Below, in pieces: positions 9,529-22,241 of a stretch of 64,000 bases of DNA. The translations under genes were made by a program, and so were the position numbers. This DNA is from Ceratorhiza oryzae-sativae. Lineage: Eukaryota > Basidiomycota > Agaricomycetes > Cantharellales > Ceratobasidiaceae. Within the stretch, counting starts at the first letter, position 1. Every line of letters starts with the position of its first letter. Where the stretch lies: positions 1,178,001 to 1,242,000 of the forward strand of contig JARWMV010000241.1 of the NCBI GenBank assembly GCA_030998015.1, read 5' to 3'. Below the pieces are notes generated by a model, which was given only the letters and a program-made list of their open reading frames with translations, had not been told where the DNA came from and made no database searches.

Positions 9529-11965
9529 GTAGAAGTGCGGTCTGTGCACAAAAGAATGAGGAATTGAAGTGTCTTTGATCGCTGCGAACTGCTATAAGTA
9601 CTCTTCGGATGTTGACCAAACCAATTGAGGTGATGATAAAAACATCAACGCCAGGCATGAGTTAAACTTACAGAAATTTGGGACGGGTTTCCATAGTCGC
9701 ACCGTATGAGCCATATCCATGGGTTTCAACCCAGAAGCAACTCCTGTTGTATTGATTCAAAAGTTTGGCCTCGTTCCACGAAGAGTTATCTGACAAGCGC
9801 TGATGATGTGGGGGGAGAACAACCCCACCCGTTGGGCCCACCATCAATGCTCATCTTGCTGCAAGTCTCGGTTATACTTATTTAGGGTATCAGAGGAGCC
9901 GTGATCACTGAGGAACGTGGTTTCGCGACTGTTTGTCCTGATGCGTCTGGCGGCTATTCCACTGCCATGCTGGTATTTACATAAAACGTCACCCCATGCG
10001 CGATCGAGCCTCATGTTCCGGCAAGAAGAGGCGTAATGCACGCCTTTGAGACACGAAGGTTTTGGCTACTAGACGCTCTGTTGATTTTCAAACTGGCCGG
10101 GATGCTGGATCGCAGTGATAATCCTCGTGCGTTAACCACAGGTTAATACAAGCACTGTGAGGCTCGGGTGCACGGAACAAACTCCATAAAATGCCATACT
10201 ATTCTTACCCACAATCGGGAGCTGTTCTATGTTCACGCCGCTAAAGTAGGTCAAGATACCGAGTCTGAATATTATGTGGATTCAACACCCTAACACCTTT
10301 GGTGGGCTTGACAGGTAGGTTTTGTTTCACGATTGCATGCACATATTAAGGAGCCATGTTGAAGGGACCTTCAACCCCAATTAAGATCCGCAGTATCATA
10401 TTCTTATTTGGTCTATTAACGAAATGACTGTTCTATTCAGAAGCCACAATTTGAAAACTAATTCTGTGATATCAGAAGAAAGGATTATTATTCAGATAGT
10501 TCGGAGACGTAACAGGAAGGAAACAAAACAGTCCCACATCAAGGACGATAGATAGATGTGCCACTAAGGTAGGCAACTGGAACGAAGAGCTCGGACTGGT
10601 GATTCAGATATCGACTGTCGTAAATGATTCATCATTTATTATTTTTTGAAATTTGAACTAGTGATGTTCATCAGCGAGAAGGTGGGAGCGTGGTGGCCAG
10701 GCTTCAAGCACACAAGCAACAAGGGGTGAACATTTCAGCGGTGATTGCCACTGGTTTTAGAACTCGATCTTGTCGTTTGGGGCTGGGTATTTTCCTCCCT
10801 TTGTGTGAATGGTAAAATATGCAAAACACAGCATATAGGGGGCTTTGGAAACTCGGGCTCATGATATGCCGGTTGACAGGTTGTCTGGGTCTCTAAGGGT
10901 GTGACAAGGGAAACGCCTGCATATGCCACCCAGCAGCGCTGAGCCTGACTGCGTGTGTATTAAAATTCCGTATGCTTCATGTAAGCATCGAAGAAATTTT
11001 TCCTTGGAAGAGGGATTTTGGGCAAAGAAAAAACGCAAGGATTCTATTCATGTACACTCACCTCAGTGGTGGGGCTCTAGACGAAGCCAAATGGCGGCCA
11101 ATGTTTCAGCTCTTACGAACCCTCAGGCCATATGATACACCCGACTCGGGGCCCGCCATGGGCCAAAGCTGCTATCTGCGATCAAAATTAGACGATATAT
11201 TCGATTAGAGTGAAGGGGTGCTGCGGAACTCTATCATGCGTGCTGAGAGCGCGTGGGGGTGAAGTGACTTGGGCGGCGGCCTACAATCACAACGTGGCGA
11301 CGCCGACGTTGCGCATCGCATTTTTCCATTCTCCGCCCCCATATGGACCAGGCTCATCGGTACGATCAAGCCCATTTTTTTTGCCGATCGTACTCGCAGT
11401 TCGGGCATCTGGCCACGCGAGGGGGATTCACCTCTGGCGGCGTTTGTATCTCCCAACCTGGTTGGGGGCGATACCAACTATTAGGTTACGCCCGGGGTAA
11501 TCGTCCAGTGTTATCAACGGTATGATGTGAGGGAAGTTAAGAGCATCACTTTATCGTGTTGAGGGAGCACCCGGCGAGACCCCTGACCTTGGGGCAACAT
11601 TGTCAGCAATGCAAGGGGGTATAACGATCCTATTGCGGGCGAATAAGGACAAACAAAACAATGTTAAAAATCCATCCCCTTACCCCCAGGTACTTGCCGA
11701 GGGGTTTTTTTTTTGGGGGGGGGGGGAGTTTCTTATTATTACTATTTTGGGATTTCGAGCACGTCACTCTTCGTTGGTGGTTGTGAGCTCAGCTTATGGG
11801 GCCAGTGATGCTCGCTCTCAAAATTGGAAACATAACTTGAAATCCAACTCAATTCACCGCTCCCCACCATCTAGGTACAGAAAATATCCTTTACAACGGC
11901 GGGTGCGTAGTTTTTCACACCAGGTTGACCAAGTGCCCCCATTGATTCCACCCAGATACGTGAAT
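9529..11965. other. Gene-poor spacer
   Basis: No recognisable gene. At 11705-11726 it has a T run directly followed by a G run (ten T, then twelve G), a low-complexity tract prone to slippage and sequencing error. ORFs here are short, overlapping on both strands and without family features. Confidence 0.45.
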
Positions 11966-12362
11966 TCATAGCTAAGTGATAATTAGCAAGAGTAAATGAT
12001 AATACTGAGTACTCACGCATCTGCCCGAATTCACCATCTTATAGCAACTATGCGTCGTGGCGGCACGTTTGCCGTCACCGAGTCCCCAGTACTTTACGTG
12101 GAGTGGTTGTCCCCAGACTAGCATCAATAGCGTTGTATGAAGTCAGCGGTTAAGCTCCTGATGGTACTTATCATGAACTGACTGAAAGGTGCCGAGATCC
12201 ACTGCTCAGTGGTCCAGCCTCCTGGGGGAACGTGAAGGAAGTGAAACTAATAGGAATTCCACGTCGATGCGCCCAACATCTGATTTGGAATGTATAACCT
12301 ATGTTGCCATGAGGTTCTTGGAATACGAATGGCTCGGAGAAATGAACAATTGGAATCTCCAT
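11966..12362 (-). CDS. Small single-dsRBD protein, paralog C
   Basis: Exons: 12203-12362, 12017-12117 and a final exon at 11966-11971 of only one sense codon plus stop (CTA TGA). The ATG at 12362 gives MEIPIVHFSEPF. The domain follows as NIGYTFQIRCWAHRRGIPIS, an abnormal middle (EAGPLS), then GQPLHVKYWGLGDGKRAATT and HSCYKMVNSGRC. Helix 2 keeps the GxGDGKRA pattern but is less basic than in A or B, so RNA binding may be weaker. The donor of the first intron (A|GTGGAT) is poor and was chosen because it keeps the frame and the paralogs' intron position. The second intron starts GTGAGT after a Cys codon, as in A and B. Confidence 0.6.
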
Positions 12363-14699
12363 TACGGAGAGCAGTAGAAGTATGCAATCGCAGATTGAAC
12401 CTAGATATTTGCCTGAGAGTTCTATGGACAAGCGTTCTCGCGCCTGGATATTAAGCAAAAAATATTTGAATATCAGCCAACTTGAACAACACTGTTGGCT
12501 GGGGACTAGTCGAGTTAGAATCCGCCATGCCCATACTTGGCCGAACGACTGGTTGACCGAACCATGCGGTAATGTGCTTGTCCTGTGTGTGTGAGGCTAA
12601 AAAAAAACTCCACAGTCGACCCATGGGATTCCCTTGAACCTCATTCACGAACTGCTTTGGCGGGCGAGGTATTAGTGTTGCGGAACAAGAGGATTAAAGT
12701 TAGGGTAAATAACAGCTTGCAGATCAGCATGAGCCGAGGCGAATGTCTGATTTCAGCTAGGCACATTTGAGTCAATAACATACATAGGCGCTATCTGCCC
12801 GCAATTATCCCTTGCAAATAACATAACAGGTGCACTCACACTACACATGTCCGAGACCGCGAACCCGCTGGGAGGTTTGACCTTCTTGTCAGACTAGTGG
12901 ATCGTGCTCGATGCCCTCATGGGGATGACTCAGCAGATGCGTTGCTCTGAGATTTCAGTCAAATACCGGATATCGGAGGACCCAAGACAGGGGGCTCGTG
13001 TACGAGTCTGGGCATACCATATTCGATAGTTTGGATGAGCCGCCGTGATCTGTCCCTCATGGTAGCACTGAAACATATCTGTGCTATCACAAATTGAAGT
13101 TGCGGATAAATCGCAGGAAGCCCGAGGCGGCGGCAAGATGCGGGATCCGAGTCTCTAGTCCACGTTGGAGATCGGAGAAGATGACACTTCACAACCACTC
13201 CTGGCAAAGGCTGATCAACCTGGAATGTATGCGGTTGGGTTCTGCCACAATGGATCAGGCATGCGAGTAGGCATGAAGGATAGTCGGCCAGTAATTTGAA
13301 CATGGTTGATTCAACAGCTGAAATGACCAAAGAAGTTCCATACGGGCGACCTGTCGGATGACGGTTCTGTAACACCTCACTGTACTGTGTCGCTCGATAG
13401 GCGAAGACAACGTATCAACCCAGACTTAATTCGTACCTGTGGTCCAGGGAATGGGTTATCCACGCTCCATATTGTTAGTGGCTGGTATCTAAAAATTGGG
13501 GTAGGTGCCACCTCCATGTTAGCCGGGGACCACGACGCCACCAAACCGACCCGATGCAAGGGATGATCGTCAGGGTCCTTTGTACGTTAAAATTCGTTGT
13601 GTCCTACTTGATTGGATCAACTTCTCGATGTCAATCAGTGTCGAATTTGCGAGGGTTGCCAAGTCGCGCTGTGCGGTCGAAAGACTAAAATGGAGAATGA
13701 AGACCGAAAATCAAGGAGAATGGAGTCAAGAACAGCACTCAACGAAGCAAGCCGTTTGTCTGTGCCATGTTTGATGTCTGGCATGGAAGCCCTGAGTCAC
13801 TCCACCACCGGTGGGGCATCTCCAGGGGTACCTGTGTGCGCAGTTTAGGTTGCCCCGGCTTCATGGTCGCCTTTCTCTCATGTCGCGCATCAGAAAATGA
13901 GACAGGTTCGCTGATCCGGCTGGTCACCTTTGTTGTCAGATCGACCGTAATGCGGCGACTCTCGATGTGTCCCGGTCTAGGCCCAATCAGCCCAATCGCC
14001 TGTATTGTTTCATTGGTACCGAGTTGAGGATTCAAAGGCCTGGACGGCGTTCGGCAAATCCCCAAGGTAAACATGGAAGCTGCCAAGGTACGAACATGCG
14101 CTGGGCGAACCGGCGAAAGTTTAGCCGCAAATGTGCTGGTCGTCGATGCGGAGCCGAGCACAAGAGCTTGCGTTATTCATGTCCTCTTTCTGGAGAGTGC
14201 CCCCAACCGCTGCGGGAATTGTATGATTGTGCCATGATATGCCGGTAAACTTTCAAGACTGATATACCTGAAAATGAACGACCAACTTTGCATATTTTAG
14301 TTTCGGTGCGTCGTCCAAAGATGTCAAATCCCCCTTTTCATTTTTAGAACTCGGTGTTATCAGCACATAGCTATTGGTTGACCAAGCAGCAAATACGAGG
14401 GGCAAGCAGCAAGGTGGCACGGGACCGGGTTGATTCCCATTGTGACAGAAAAGAGCATTCAACGAATTTTGTTCGGGCTAAGTTGGTTGACCCAACTTTG
14501 AGACAAAACGATACCCGATTGATCGTAAAATGTGCAACTAGATACACACCGAAACCGTAACACCAAAACTGAGACAGGTTAATAAAGTTAGTGCACTAAT
14601 TAGGTCGAAGAAGTAATTCTGTCTGTGCGCGGTCAGAGTAGGATGGCAAGTGAACGAGGAGCACATACCATGTACATCCAAGGCTCCGAAGCCTTCAAC
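12363..14699. other. Gene-poor spacer
   Basis: Several ORFs of 60-140 codons overlap on both strands around 12.9-14.2 kb, but none shows a consistent family pattern. Codon-rich overlap on both strands is typical of non-coding, moderately GC-rich DNA. I see nothing that can be named. Confidence 0.45.
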
Positions 14700-16432
14700 T
14701 TAATCCCAAAAGCCCGGGTCTACATCATCCTCCTCGTCTTTGGCATCTTGTTCTTCTGTTTCTTGACTTGGGTCCTCGTACTCGTCCCCATCTACGTCGA
14801 CCGGATGTTCCTTTGTACCATCTTCCTGAGGTTCTTCTTCATCCGCTTGCTCCAGCGAGGGGTCAAACGGCTCGACCGAGACCGCCTCCTGAGGTAGGTA
14901 CTCTTCGGGAGGGTCTTGTTCGTCGTCGTCGCTATCCCAGACGGCACTCTTTGCCCTTTCATTATCTTTTTTCTCCTTCAATTGACTGGTCTTATCTTTG
15001 ACCAGCAGCTGGAGAAAGAGTGAGGTTAGCCACGAGCCGACTGTATAACATGTGGAGTCACCTACCGTATCGTTTTCTCGTTCAACAATCAATTCTCCCG
15101 CCAGCCATCTGGCGAATGCTGTACCCTCGTCTCCATCAGGGCCGTCATTGAATAGGCCGGTGTTCATCTCGACTGGTTTTGTGCTCACGCGCTTTTTCAT
15201 CTTGCCACGTTTAGCTGACGCCACGGGCGCAGGTTTCTCCTCATCGGCTGAATCTTCGGTAGCCACAAAGAGCTCTCGCTCTGCAGGGGGAAGGCCCCGC
15301 CCGATGACGACCCATGGGAGGTTGGTCCGATCGCTGTTGAGCGACGGACGTTCGGGCAGGTCTTCCTCCTCGACCAAGGATACACCCGATCTTGGACGCG
15401 ACGATGAGCGGACAGGGGATGACGAATCGCCACCCGAAGATAACACGCGGCCGCGTGGTGTGAAAGGAGATGAAGCAATCGAACGAATGGGAGAGGAGGG
15501 AGGAAGAGGAGGGAGGGCAGGCCAAGCAGGAGGGCTGGAAAGCTGGTCAGGCTCGTCGTGTTGGACCAGATCGATGAGGGTGATATGAACTTTAAACACT
15601 TGCTCATGGGTTGGATCGTATTCCTGTGTGAATAGAGTATCAGTGCTGTACTGATTGACGAAATGAACGCCCGAACATAGATAATTGCCCTTCCACGTCT
15701 ACAAACGTGCGCGCCAAAAACTTCTCCAATGGTCAAAGCCTCCTCGGATCTCTGTCGAACGGAAACTTGGTCAAGCACCAATGGTCGCCATGCACCTGGA
15801 CCTTCCCAATCCGTATCGCTGTCATCGCTTGGGTTTTCGCGCATGTTAGACTTAGCCAAGGCGCGGGCGAGGCGTTGAGCCTCCCGCTTCTCGCGTTTGG
15901 TGGGCGGGGGGCGTGGCGGCGACACATCAATGAACAGGCTCCCGGATTTGACTTGACCACGTTTGGAAGGATGCATGGTGATGTTGTTCTGCACTACAAA
16001 ACGATGGGCATGGACACCGGTCCATCCGAAGAGGAATAGCACGAGGTGGTGGACGTGAACGAATGTATAGTTCGACGGTATCTGCACCTGTCTGAAAGCC
16101 TAACGGGCACAGCCGTTCCGAAATGGTTAGACAGCGTGCAGAAGCTGCCATGGCCGACGTACCTGGTGGCCAACAAGCTGCATTCGGACCTCCGCACTCG
16201 TGCGAGCCGGGCGGGGCAATTGGATCGCGGGTTTCTTTGGAACGGTCCCAAATAGGTTCGTCGGAGAGTGGCCCGGCTTCGCATTCCTGGCTCTGGCGTC
16301 GTGGCACTGTCGCTTGGGACTCTGGGCAGGCGATGTCGAGGCCGTCTGTGGCGACGAGCAGGCGTGTCGTGCCGAAGACTCCGGGGTGCCGTCTGGGGTA
16401 ATGTATTCCGAGAATTTACGCTTTGGCGGCAT
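14700..16432 (-). CDS. pRiA4b ORF-3-like domain protein with long acidic tail
   Basis: Four exons: 16163-16432, 15677-16087, 15066-15623 and 14700-15008. After a basic, disordered start (MPPKRKFSEYITPDGTPESS) comes a block typical of the pRiA4b ORF-3-like family: AIQLPRPARTSAEVRMQL, then VQIPSNYTFVHVHHLVLFLF, GWTGVHAHRFVV and, after an insert, AIIYEYDPTHEQVFKVHITL. Family members have Leu/Ile-rich strands, GW(T/..)xxHxHxF and YxYDxGD near these places. The rest of the protein is low-complexity (Pro/Ser-rich, then KMKKR) and ends in a strongly acidic tail, EDDVDPGFWD. The function of this family is not established; in fungi it often occurs alone or with MYND fingers, which I do not see. Coding is clear from in-frame joining of all four exons. 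Confidence 0.72.
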
Positions 16433-19400
16433 AGCGACACAGGTCAGGAGCTGTCGTCCGCCTCGAAACAGATGCAAGGCGCAGTGGCCAAGTGACCCCT
16501 AAACTGGGTGAAGGACACAACAAACACGTACCGCCAAAAAGGTCACGTGACGCACGCGCTCCTGACATGATCCGCATCTTAGCCATGCCTATATGCACAA
16601 GTTTACCGAATGCTAGCACCACATGAGAAGAGTCCGAAAAGAGCTAGAATAGCGTTGTCAGTTTCAGCTCCACCCAATCCAGCTCATTATTTCAGGGGAA
16701 CCATCAAGAACCGTGTGGGCGCTTGCCGTGCATGTGCGGGATCGATGCGCCCAACTGAAACCAACGCATGCAACGTGTGAACTCGCAACGGTTACCACAG
16801 GTTCTCACCTGTGCTCATTGAATCGAATAACTTGCTAGCCATTATGCGTTCATCATTAGACAATACCCTTGCGAAACCTTTTCATCCCTACCCCTCCACG
16901 GCGAGTGCCTGCCACGCAGCAGAAGTAGGTTGCCAATGGCTAACACGATCCTGCAGCCACTCGACCAAGTCTTGGAGGCAACCAAGGCGAGTCCGTTCCA
17001 CTTGCGGCGAGTTTGGCTGGTGTTTAGCCGAGTATACCACCCGCGCTAGTTTTCGAATGTAGACAGCTGTGCCATCCGTTTTCAACACCACCACGGTTTA
17101 TCCATATCCCCAATGCTTCATTCGCCCACTACATCGCATTAATTATCCCTCGGTACGTTATCCGACGTACCACAGATGCGTAAGAGTAGAGACAAACCTG
17201 GCCATGAACCCAGCCACAGCCGACAGGTCAGCAGGTACGAAGTTACGACCGAATTTCCCCCAACAATGGTAGAAGATGACCGCGTACCCATTGATTGTGT
17301 CATTCAACACCATCATTGCTCAAGGTTACATGTTTGCCAGCCGTCGTTTCCAGTGCTAATTGCTGCTCTTGCTCCCATAGCTCTCCCAACTTTCTACTGT
17401 CGTAAAGTTTACACCAACTCATGGCTCGGCGGGCCACTCGGGCAATCGCTCAATCCATTGCATCAACCGGGGGTTTTTTTATATACTTCTTCTCTTACCA
17501 GGACCGATTGCCATGGTACGACAATCCCTCGCTCAATTCATACTTTGCTTGTCGCGGCTCACCTGCTCCGGTTGTCTCCCAGACCGAACTATCATTTTCG
17601 ATTCAAGCGTTGCATCAGCTCCGCATCGCACATGTGTTCTGAAGCGCCTGTGCAAAGCCACTCTTGAGCACCACAATGCAGACCTCGTTGTTCTTCCTTC
17701 GCCCACCATATTCTCTCCCCAGCCTATCGAACCGTGAATAGACTCAATAAAACGTGCCTAATGCAATTGGAATGTTTATATCCAAGGCATTGTTCTTATG
17801 AATGCTTCGACGGGCTGAATCATGCTTGACGTCTCTCAGCTGCGCAACCCCTGTTGCCCCTCTGGATGTTTTGTATTATTCTGAATACTACGTCAAATAC
17901 TTCGTCGAGTATACCTACAAGGTGATTTTCAGCCTCCGTCTGAAACAAATTCGGTCTCCGAACATTTTTTCATGGGATCTATCACGTTTGAAATTGTTGG
18001 GCCAAACTTCCTAGTACAGCAAATTCAATTGTTTGTATTAGAATTGTTGCGGTACTCATTCTACACGTGAGTTCATCGGATGCGCTGACCTGAATGCCCC
18101 ACAGCTGGTTAACCACGAAGCCGCTTTTGCTTTAGCGCCGGAAACGTGTAACTGTCACGTGAACCCGTTGTTCAATCACCATCGCTACTGTCCCCCAATG
18201 GCGTTTCTAGGATAAGGCAGAACAGCAGTGTTTCGGCCCTTGAACAGTTCAGACATCTATAAGTCCATGTAGCATTTCTCCAACAGTATTACAACTTTAC
18301 TGGCCTGCAAACGTTCCGAAACAGACGCTGGATGCCTCGGTTCGCCGAAGCATCTGGCGGTCTGGGAGCCCGACATGAAACTCTTGATCTCCGGATGCGT
18401 CTTGTGATATCTTGACCGCGTCATCTGGCCTATAATTTGCTCAAGCCCTGAATTGGTCTGCTGCTGGCCGTTGATTCGGTGCTTCAATGCCCGTAACATA
18501 TGTGGCTGCTTGGCTTCTCGGAGATATCCCAAATGCTACTCCTTGCCAGCTCTTACACAGCCCTGACGGGGGGATTTTTTTTCTGGCCGAATTGGTGCAG
18601 CAACTCGGGCGTCAGCCGTGTTGCTTGCCCTCGAGTCATGCAGAACTGCTGGCTAAACTATGGCTTGCGTTGGCCGTTGATGCAATATTACGTTTGGACC
18701 CGTTCAAAGTGAACTCAAGAACGAGGCTCGAGGGTTAAATTAAGCGGCGATGTGGGGTTCTAATAGCATTTGTCATAAAAAAGTGAGCACAAGAGAGAGA
18801 CCCATGCCTATTTAGTCCAGAGCCGAGGTTCCAGTGAGGAGCCCTTTGAATAATGGCCCGCTGCGTTACCTCTCCGGGCGAATAATTCGTGCACCCCTGA
18901 GCGAGCCGCAATCGGCATGTCCAGCACATCATACGGACAAATTTTCTTGCGTTCCTTCTACCCAACAAGTCCACTTGTCTGCAAAGACAAAAACGTGGAA
19001 CCAACAAGGATGTAGTGCGTCAAACCACACACACGGTGATTTGTCATCGATAGCTGAAAGCCGGCGTTGTTACCGCCACGACCACAAGTCCAAGTATGCA
19101 CAAGGGATACGTCACCAGCCACCCGACCGCTGATTGAGCTCTGCTAATCCTGCCTGATCTTGGGTCTCAGGTCATGGGACGGTACGTTTTTCTTGACACA
19201 GGTGCTATATGACGCTGGGTTGGAGTTTACAAGGATGGCTTGATGACCAGCTGTGGACCAGACGGCTCGACACAATAAACACAACTTTGCCGCATTAGCA
19301 GCCGGTTGAGCCGGGCAGTCCGCGGCAGTTCAAGACACATGGGCTGGGCATGGTTACAGCGCTCCTCCTCCCCCTCGACCAACATTTCTGCCACTCCCCC

Positions 19401-20015
19401 ACAGCGCAACATCTATCACCTCATTTGTGAGGATCTAGCAACACAATTCGCACGCAGTCGATCTATTCTAAATTCCTCTCTAAACGTGTGCGTTTGACTG
19501 TTGTTCTACTCTGATGTGTATGCCGCTAACTCGACCCATGTTCTATCATTCGTCAACCCCGTCGCGATCGGTTCTTGAGCGCCATATCCAAATGCATTTA
19601 ACTTAATAGTCAACTCTTGAACCAGGTAGTCCCCCCCCCCCCCCCCCCCCCCACACGCACATTGTCAATGAATAGTTGTACGGCGTATTAAATATCTCAA
19701 AAATACGGCATTCTGTATTCCCTCATCTGCATACGCGTGTTCGACTTGATCGACACAATCCCTACTCGGAACCTGCGACCCACGGTTGTCGGGTGCTGAA
19801 GCACTGAACAATATCTTCCCGTCCGTGTAACTAGTGCGCGTATCTATCGAACGAAAACCACCTGGAATGCCTCACCCATCTGAAGCCGGCATAATAAAAC
19901 CCATCGTGGTTTGCGGCACAAGACTTTCTGGTCGATGCGATGAGTCTCCTCAATTAACCTAAGCATCCTGTTGATACAGATAGATTGCTATATATTGCCG
20001 AGTCGGAGTCATGAG
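16433..20015. other. Gene-poor spacer
   Basis: No confident gene. A plus ORF at 17513-17737 (MVRQSLAQFILCLSRLTCSG..., 74 codons) follows a TATA-like TTTTATATA and a start resembling a signal peptide, but has no known family and could be chance. The CGTGTAAC region near 18.15 kb and the C-run at 19.63 kb are the only other features noticed. Confidence 0.4.
19631..19652 (+). repeat. Poly(C) tract, 22 nt
   Basis: An uninterrupted run of 22 C residues. Such length is unusual in fungal intergenic DNA and its true length is uncertain, because homopolymers are error-prone. Confidence 0.9.
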
Positions 20016-20481
20016 TCAAGGTTCACACTGCAACCAGCTATTCCTTGACTCGCTATGATGTGTAAGAGGAACGAACATGAAGTATCTAATAATGTTAACC
20101 GAACTCACGCATACACCAGCTTCCACCAGGGCCTCGCAAGCCATCCTAACCGCCTCTTCTTCGGTAACGCCATTTCGTTGATAGCCGCGAACGTGATTTC
20201 CATTCACTGCTCTCCCTCTTAGCGACCATGCACGAGCCACCCGAAACGCATGACATACATAAAATACAGCAATGAAAGGGCTGGTTAGTATGAATATTCG
20301 AATATTCCAGGATTTCCCATTGAACTTGAATCCCCCAAAGATATGCCCAGCGTAAAAGATACGCCTTAGCAGATTCTTCGGGCTGTCGCGGGACCATTGG
20401 ACGCGTGGATGAGCTCAGATTTCCAAGCCAGATTGCGATATAAATACTGGGGGCTTGAGATAACAAAACTGGGTCAGACAT
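20016..20481 (-). CDS. Small single-dsRBD protein, paralog D (divergent)
   Basis: Exon 1 20259-20481 and exon 2 from 20206 down. The ATG at 20481 gives MSDPVLLSQAPS, then EESAKAYLLRWAYLWGIQVQ (helix 1, with RWA as in A and B), NQPFHCCILLNGNHVRGYQR (strands) and VTEEEAVRMACEALVEAG (helix 2). The 52-nt intron lies at the same phase and place as in A, B and C. Helix 2 is acidic here and the K-K-x-A-K basic cluster is lost, which suggests weak or no RNA binding and perhaps a dimer-forming role. A donor GTGAGT follows the Cys codon at 20109-20111 as in the paralogs, so the true stop may be in a further exon. The end 20016 assumes read-through. Confidence 0.6.
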
Positions 20482-22241
20482 CGAAGGCACAACAGCGACA
20501 GACTAGATGGCAGGAGCACATTATAACGGAACGCTGAGGGCGGCAGCCAGCGAGGAGCGCTCATCATTGTCCGCTTTTGGTTATAAAATCCCCCTCGACG
20601 CGTTTTACGAGAACACCGGCATCGTGTAGCCCAGATACGAGGATCCAGGATGCCCACATAACGCCCAATATTCATACATGACGGCGAACTTGATAGTAGG
20701 ATAGACAAATGCGAAGTTAAAACGCCGCACTTTGCCGATACAGTTAGAAGGACATGGAATCATCATATTGCCTGATTGGGGAAAATCTGGGTATGCCCTT
20801 GGTATAACCTGGATGATCTAGTGTTGTGTGGGCTAGAGGACACAACAGACATCTCATTTAGGTAGGTAGTCAAAAATCATCCTACCCATTAACCCAAGTA
20901 CACGAGACTAGGGTAATTACCGTAGGCTGGTCACAATAATTCCATATTGAACACCAAAAGGACAATGGGTAGGCATCGACATTGCGAAGACCTTGATATG
21001 GGCAGAGGCTGATCCACGATGCCCCAGACCCGCCGGGGCTTACCAGCCCAGCTGCTTGTGGCATCTCGAAATGATCTACGTGCCTAGCCAGGACTTGCTT
21101 TGTTTATGAGGCGAATGTATCCCCAGACAGACCGAGTGATGCAATTTCCGACACGGTGACAGAAGTGTAGAGGTAGTTTAACTCAATCCCCTTGTGCAAT
21201 AGTCGCCGCTCGTGGTCTGTTCATCAAAATAAAATAAAACTTGTGGAGACATCATGCCACGTTCGGTGGATAAGTTTCTGCTCGTGGTTCAAAGGGAGAT
21301 AGAATTCGAACCAGTAAATTCCTGTCTAGGACCAACGCGCGCGGGCTCACATGCAGTGTGATGCGCTGTGAATCTCTCGAACCACCACGACAAGGCAGTA
21401 AAAAGGCATGGGGTTTTTACACGCGCAAAAGTCAAACCCTATCAATTGACTCTAATTAAAAGGGGTGTGGCTCATTGATGTTCGGCTCGGTTCATCAGCC
21501 ACACCATTTGGGCTTGACCATGTTCGCACATAAAACTTAGTTCTCTGTCTTTTGGCGAGATCGAAACGCGGGCGACCTTGAATTTGGGTTCCTCGGCGCC
21601 ACCCAAACAGTGCTCCACAGGCGCGTCGTGGTTGAAGTTAGACTCAAAAATCCTGAACGTGCGGCCGATCTACCTTTGAGCTCGTCACAAAACGCGGTGC
21701 ACCTTCGAATGTGGCGTCAGGGACCGGTTTTAGGTGAATTACCTTTCTAGTCGCCACTCAACCCGACCGCCTCCACGGGACCGATCGTATGTTTATCGGG
21801 CAGGCGTCACCCTTGGGCTCCATTTCCAGGTCGATTTGGGAATAATGGCTTGGATACATGTCGCGAGGCTAGCTGCATCTGGTATTTAAATAACACTAAT
21901 GCTATATTTTCAAGCGAGTGCGTCACCTTCAACTGGGTCATTCGCGACCCCATACCACGATTACAACCGGTTTCAGAAGAATGCAAAGCCGAGGATCAAC
22001 GTATCCGTATATAGCGCCCGTACATCGTGCACTCCTGGCGTTTTTTCTGCTGTTTGCGGGGGCGGTACAGGAGAGATGATGTCCTCTGAAGTTGGTAAAT
22101 TTAGATATATGAATATTTCAAGAATTCTTCGATGAGCGTCTCTGTTCTAAAAGCATTTATATGAGATTGCGAGTGTGTGCGCTCCCCAATTCCATCTTCT
22201 GCTACACTTCATCGCTCGCTAAGACTGTTTACTGTGACACC
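20482..22241. other. Gene-poor spacer
   Basis: No gene recognised. A short plus ORF at 21899-22135 follows a TATTTAAATA box but matches nothing I know. The final part carries the promoter of dsRBD paralog B. Confidence 0.45.

Noticed and set aside
13739..14161. 140-codon minus ORF near 14 kb
   Set aside because: Overlapped by plus ORFs of equal quality, with no conserved motif on either strand.
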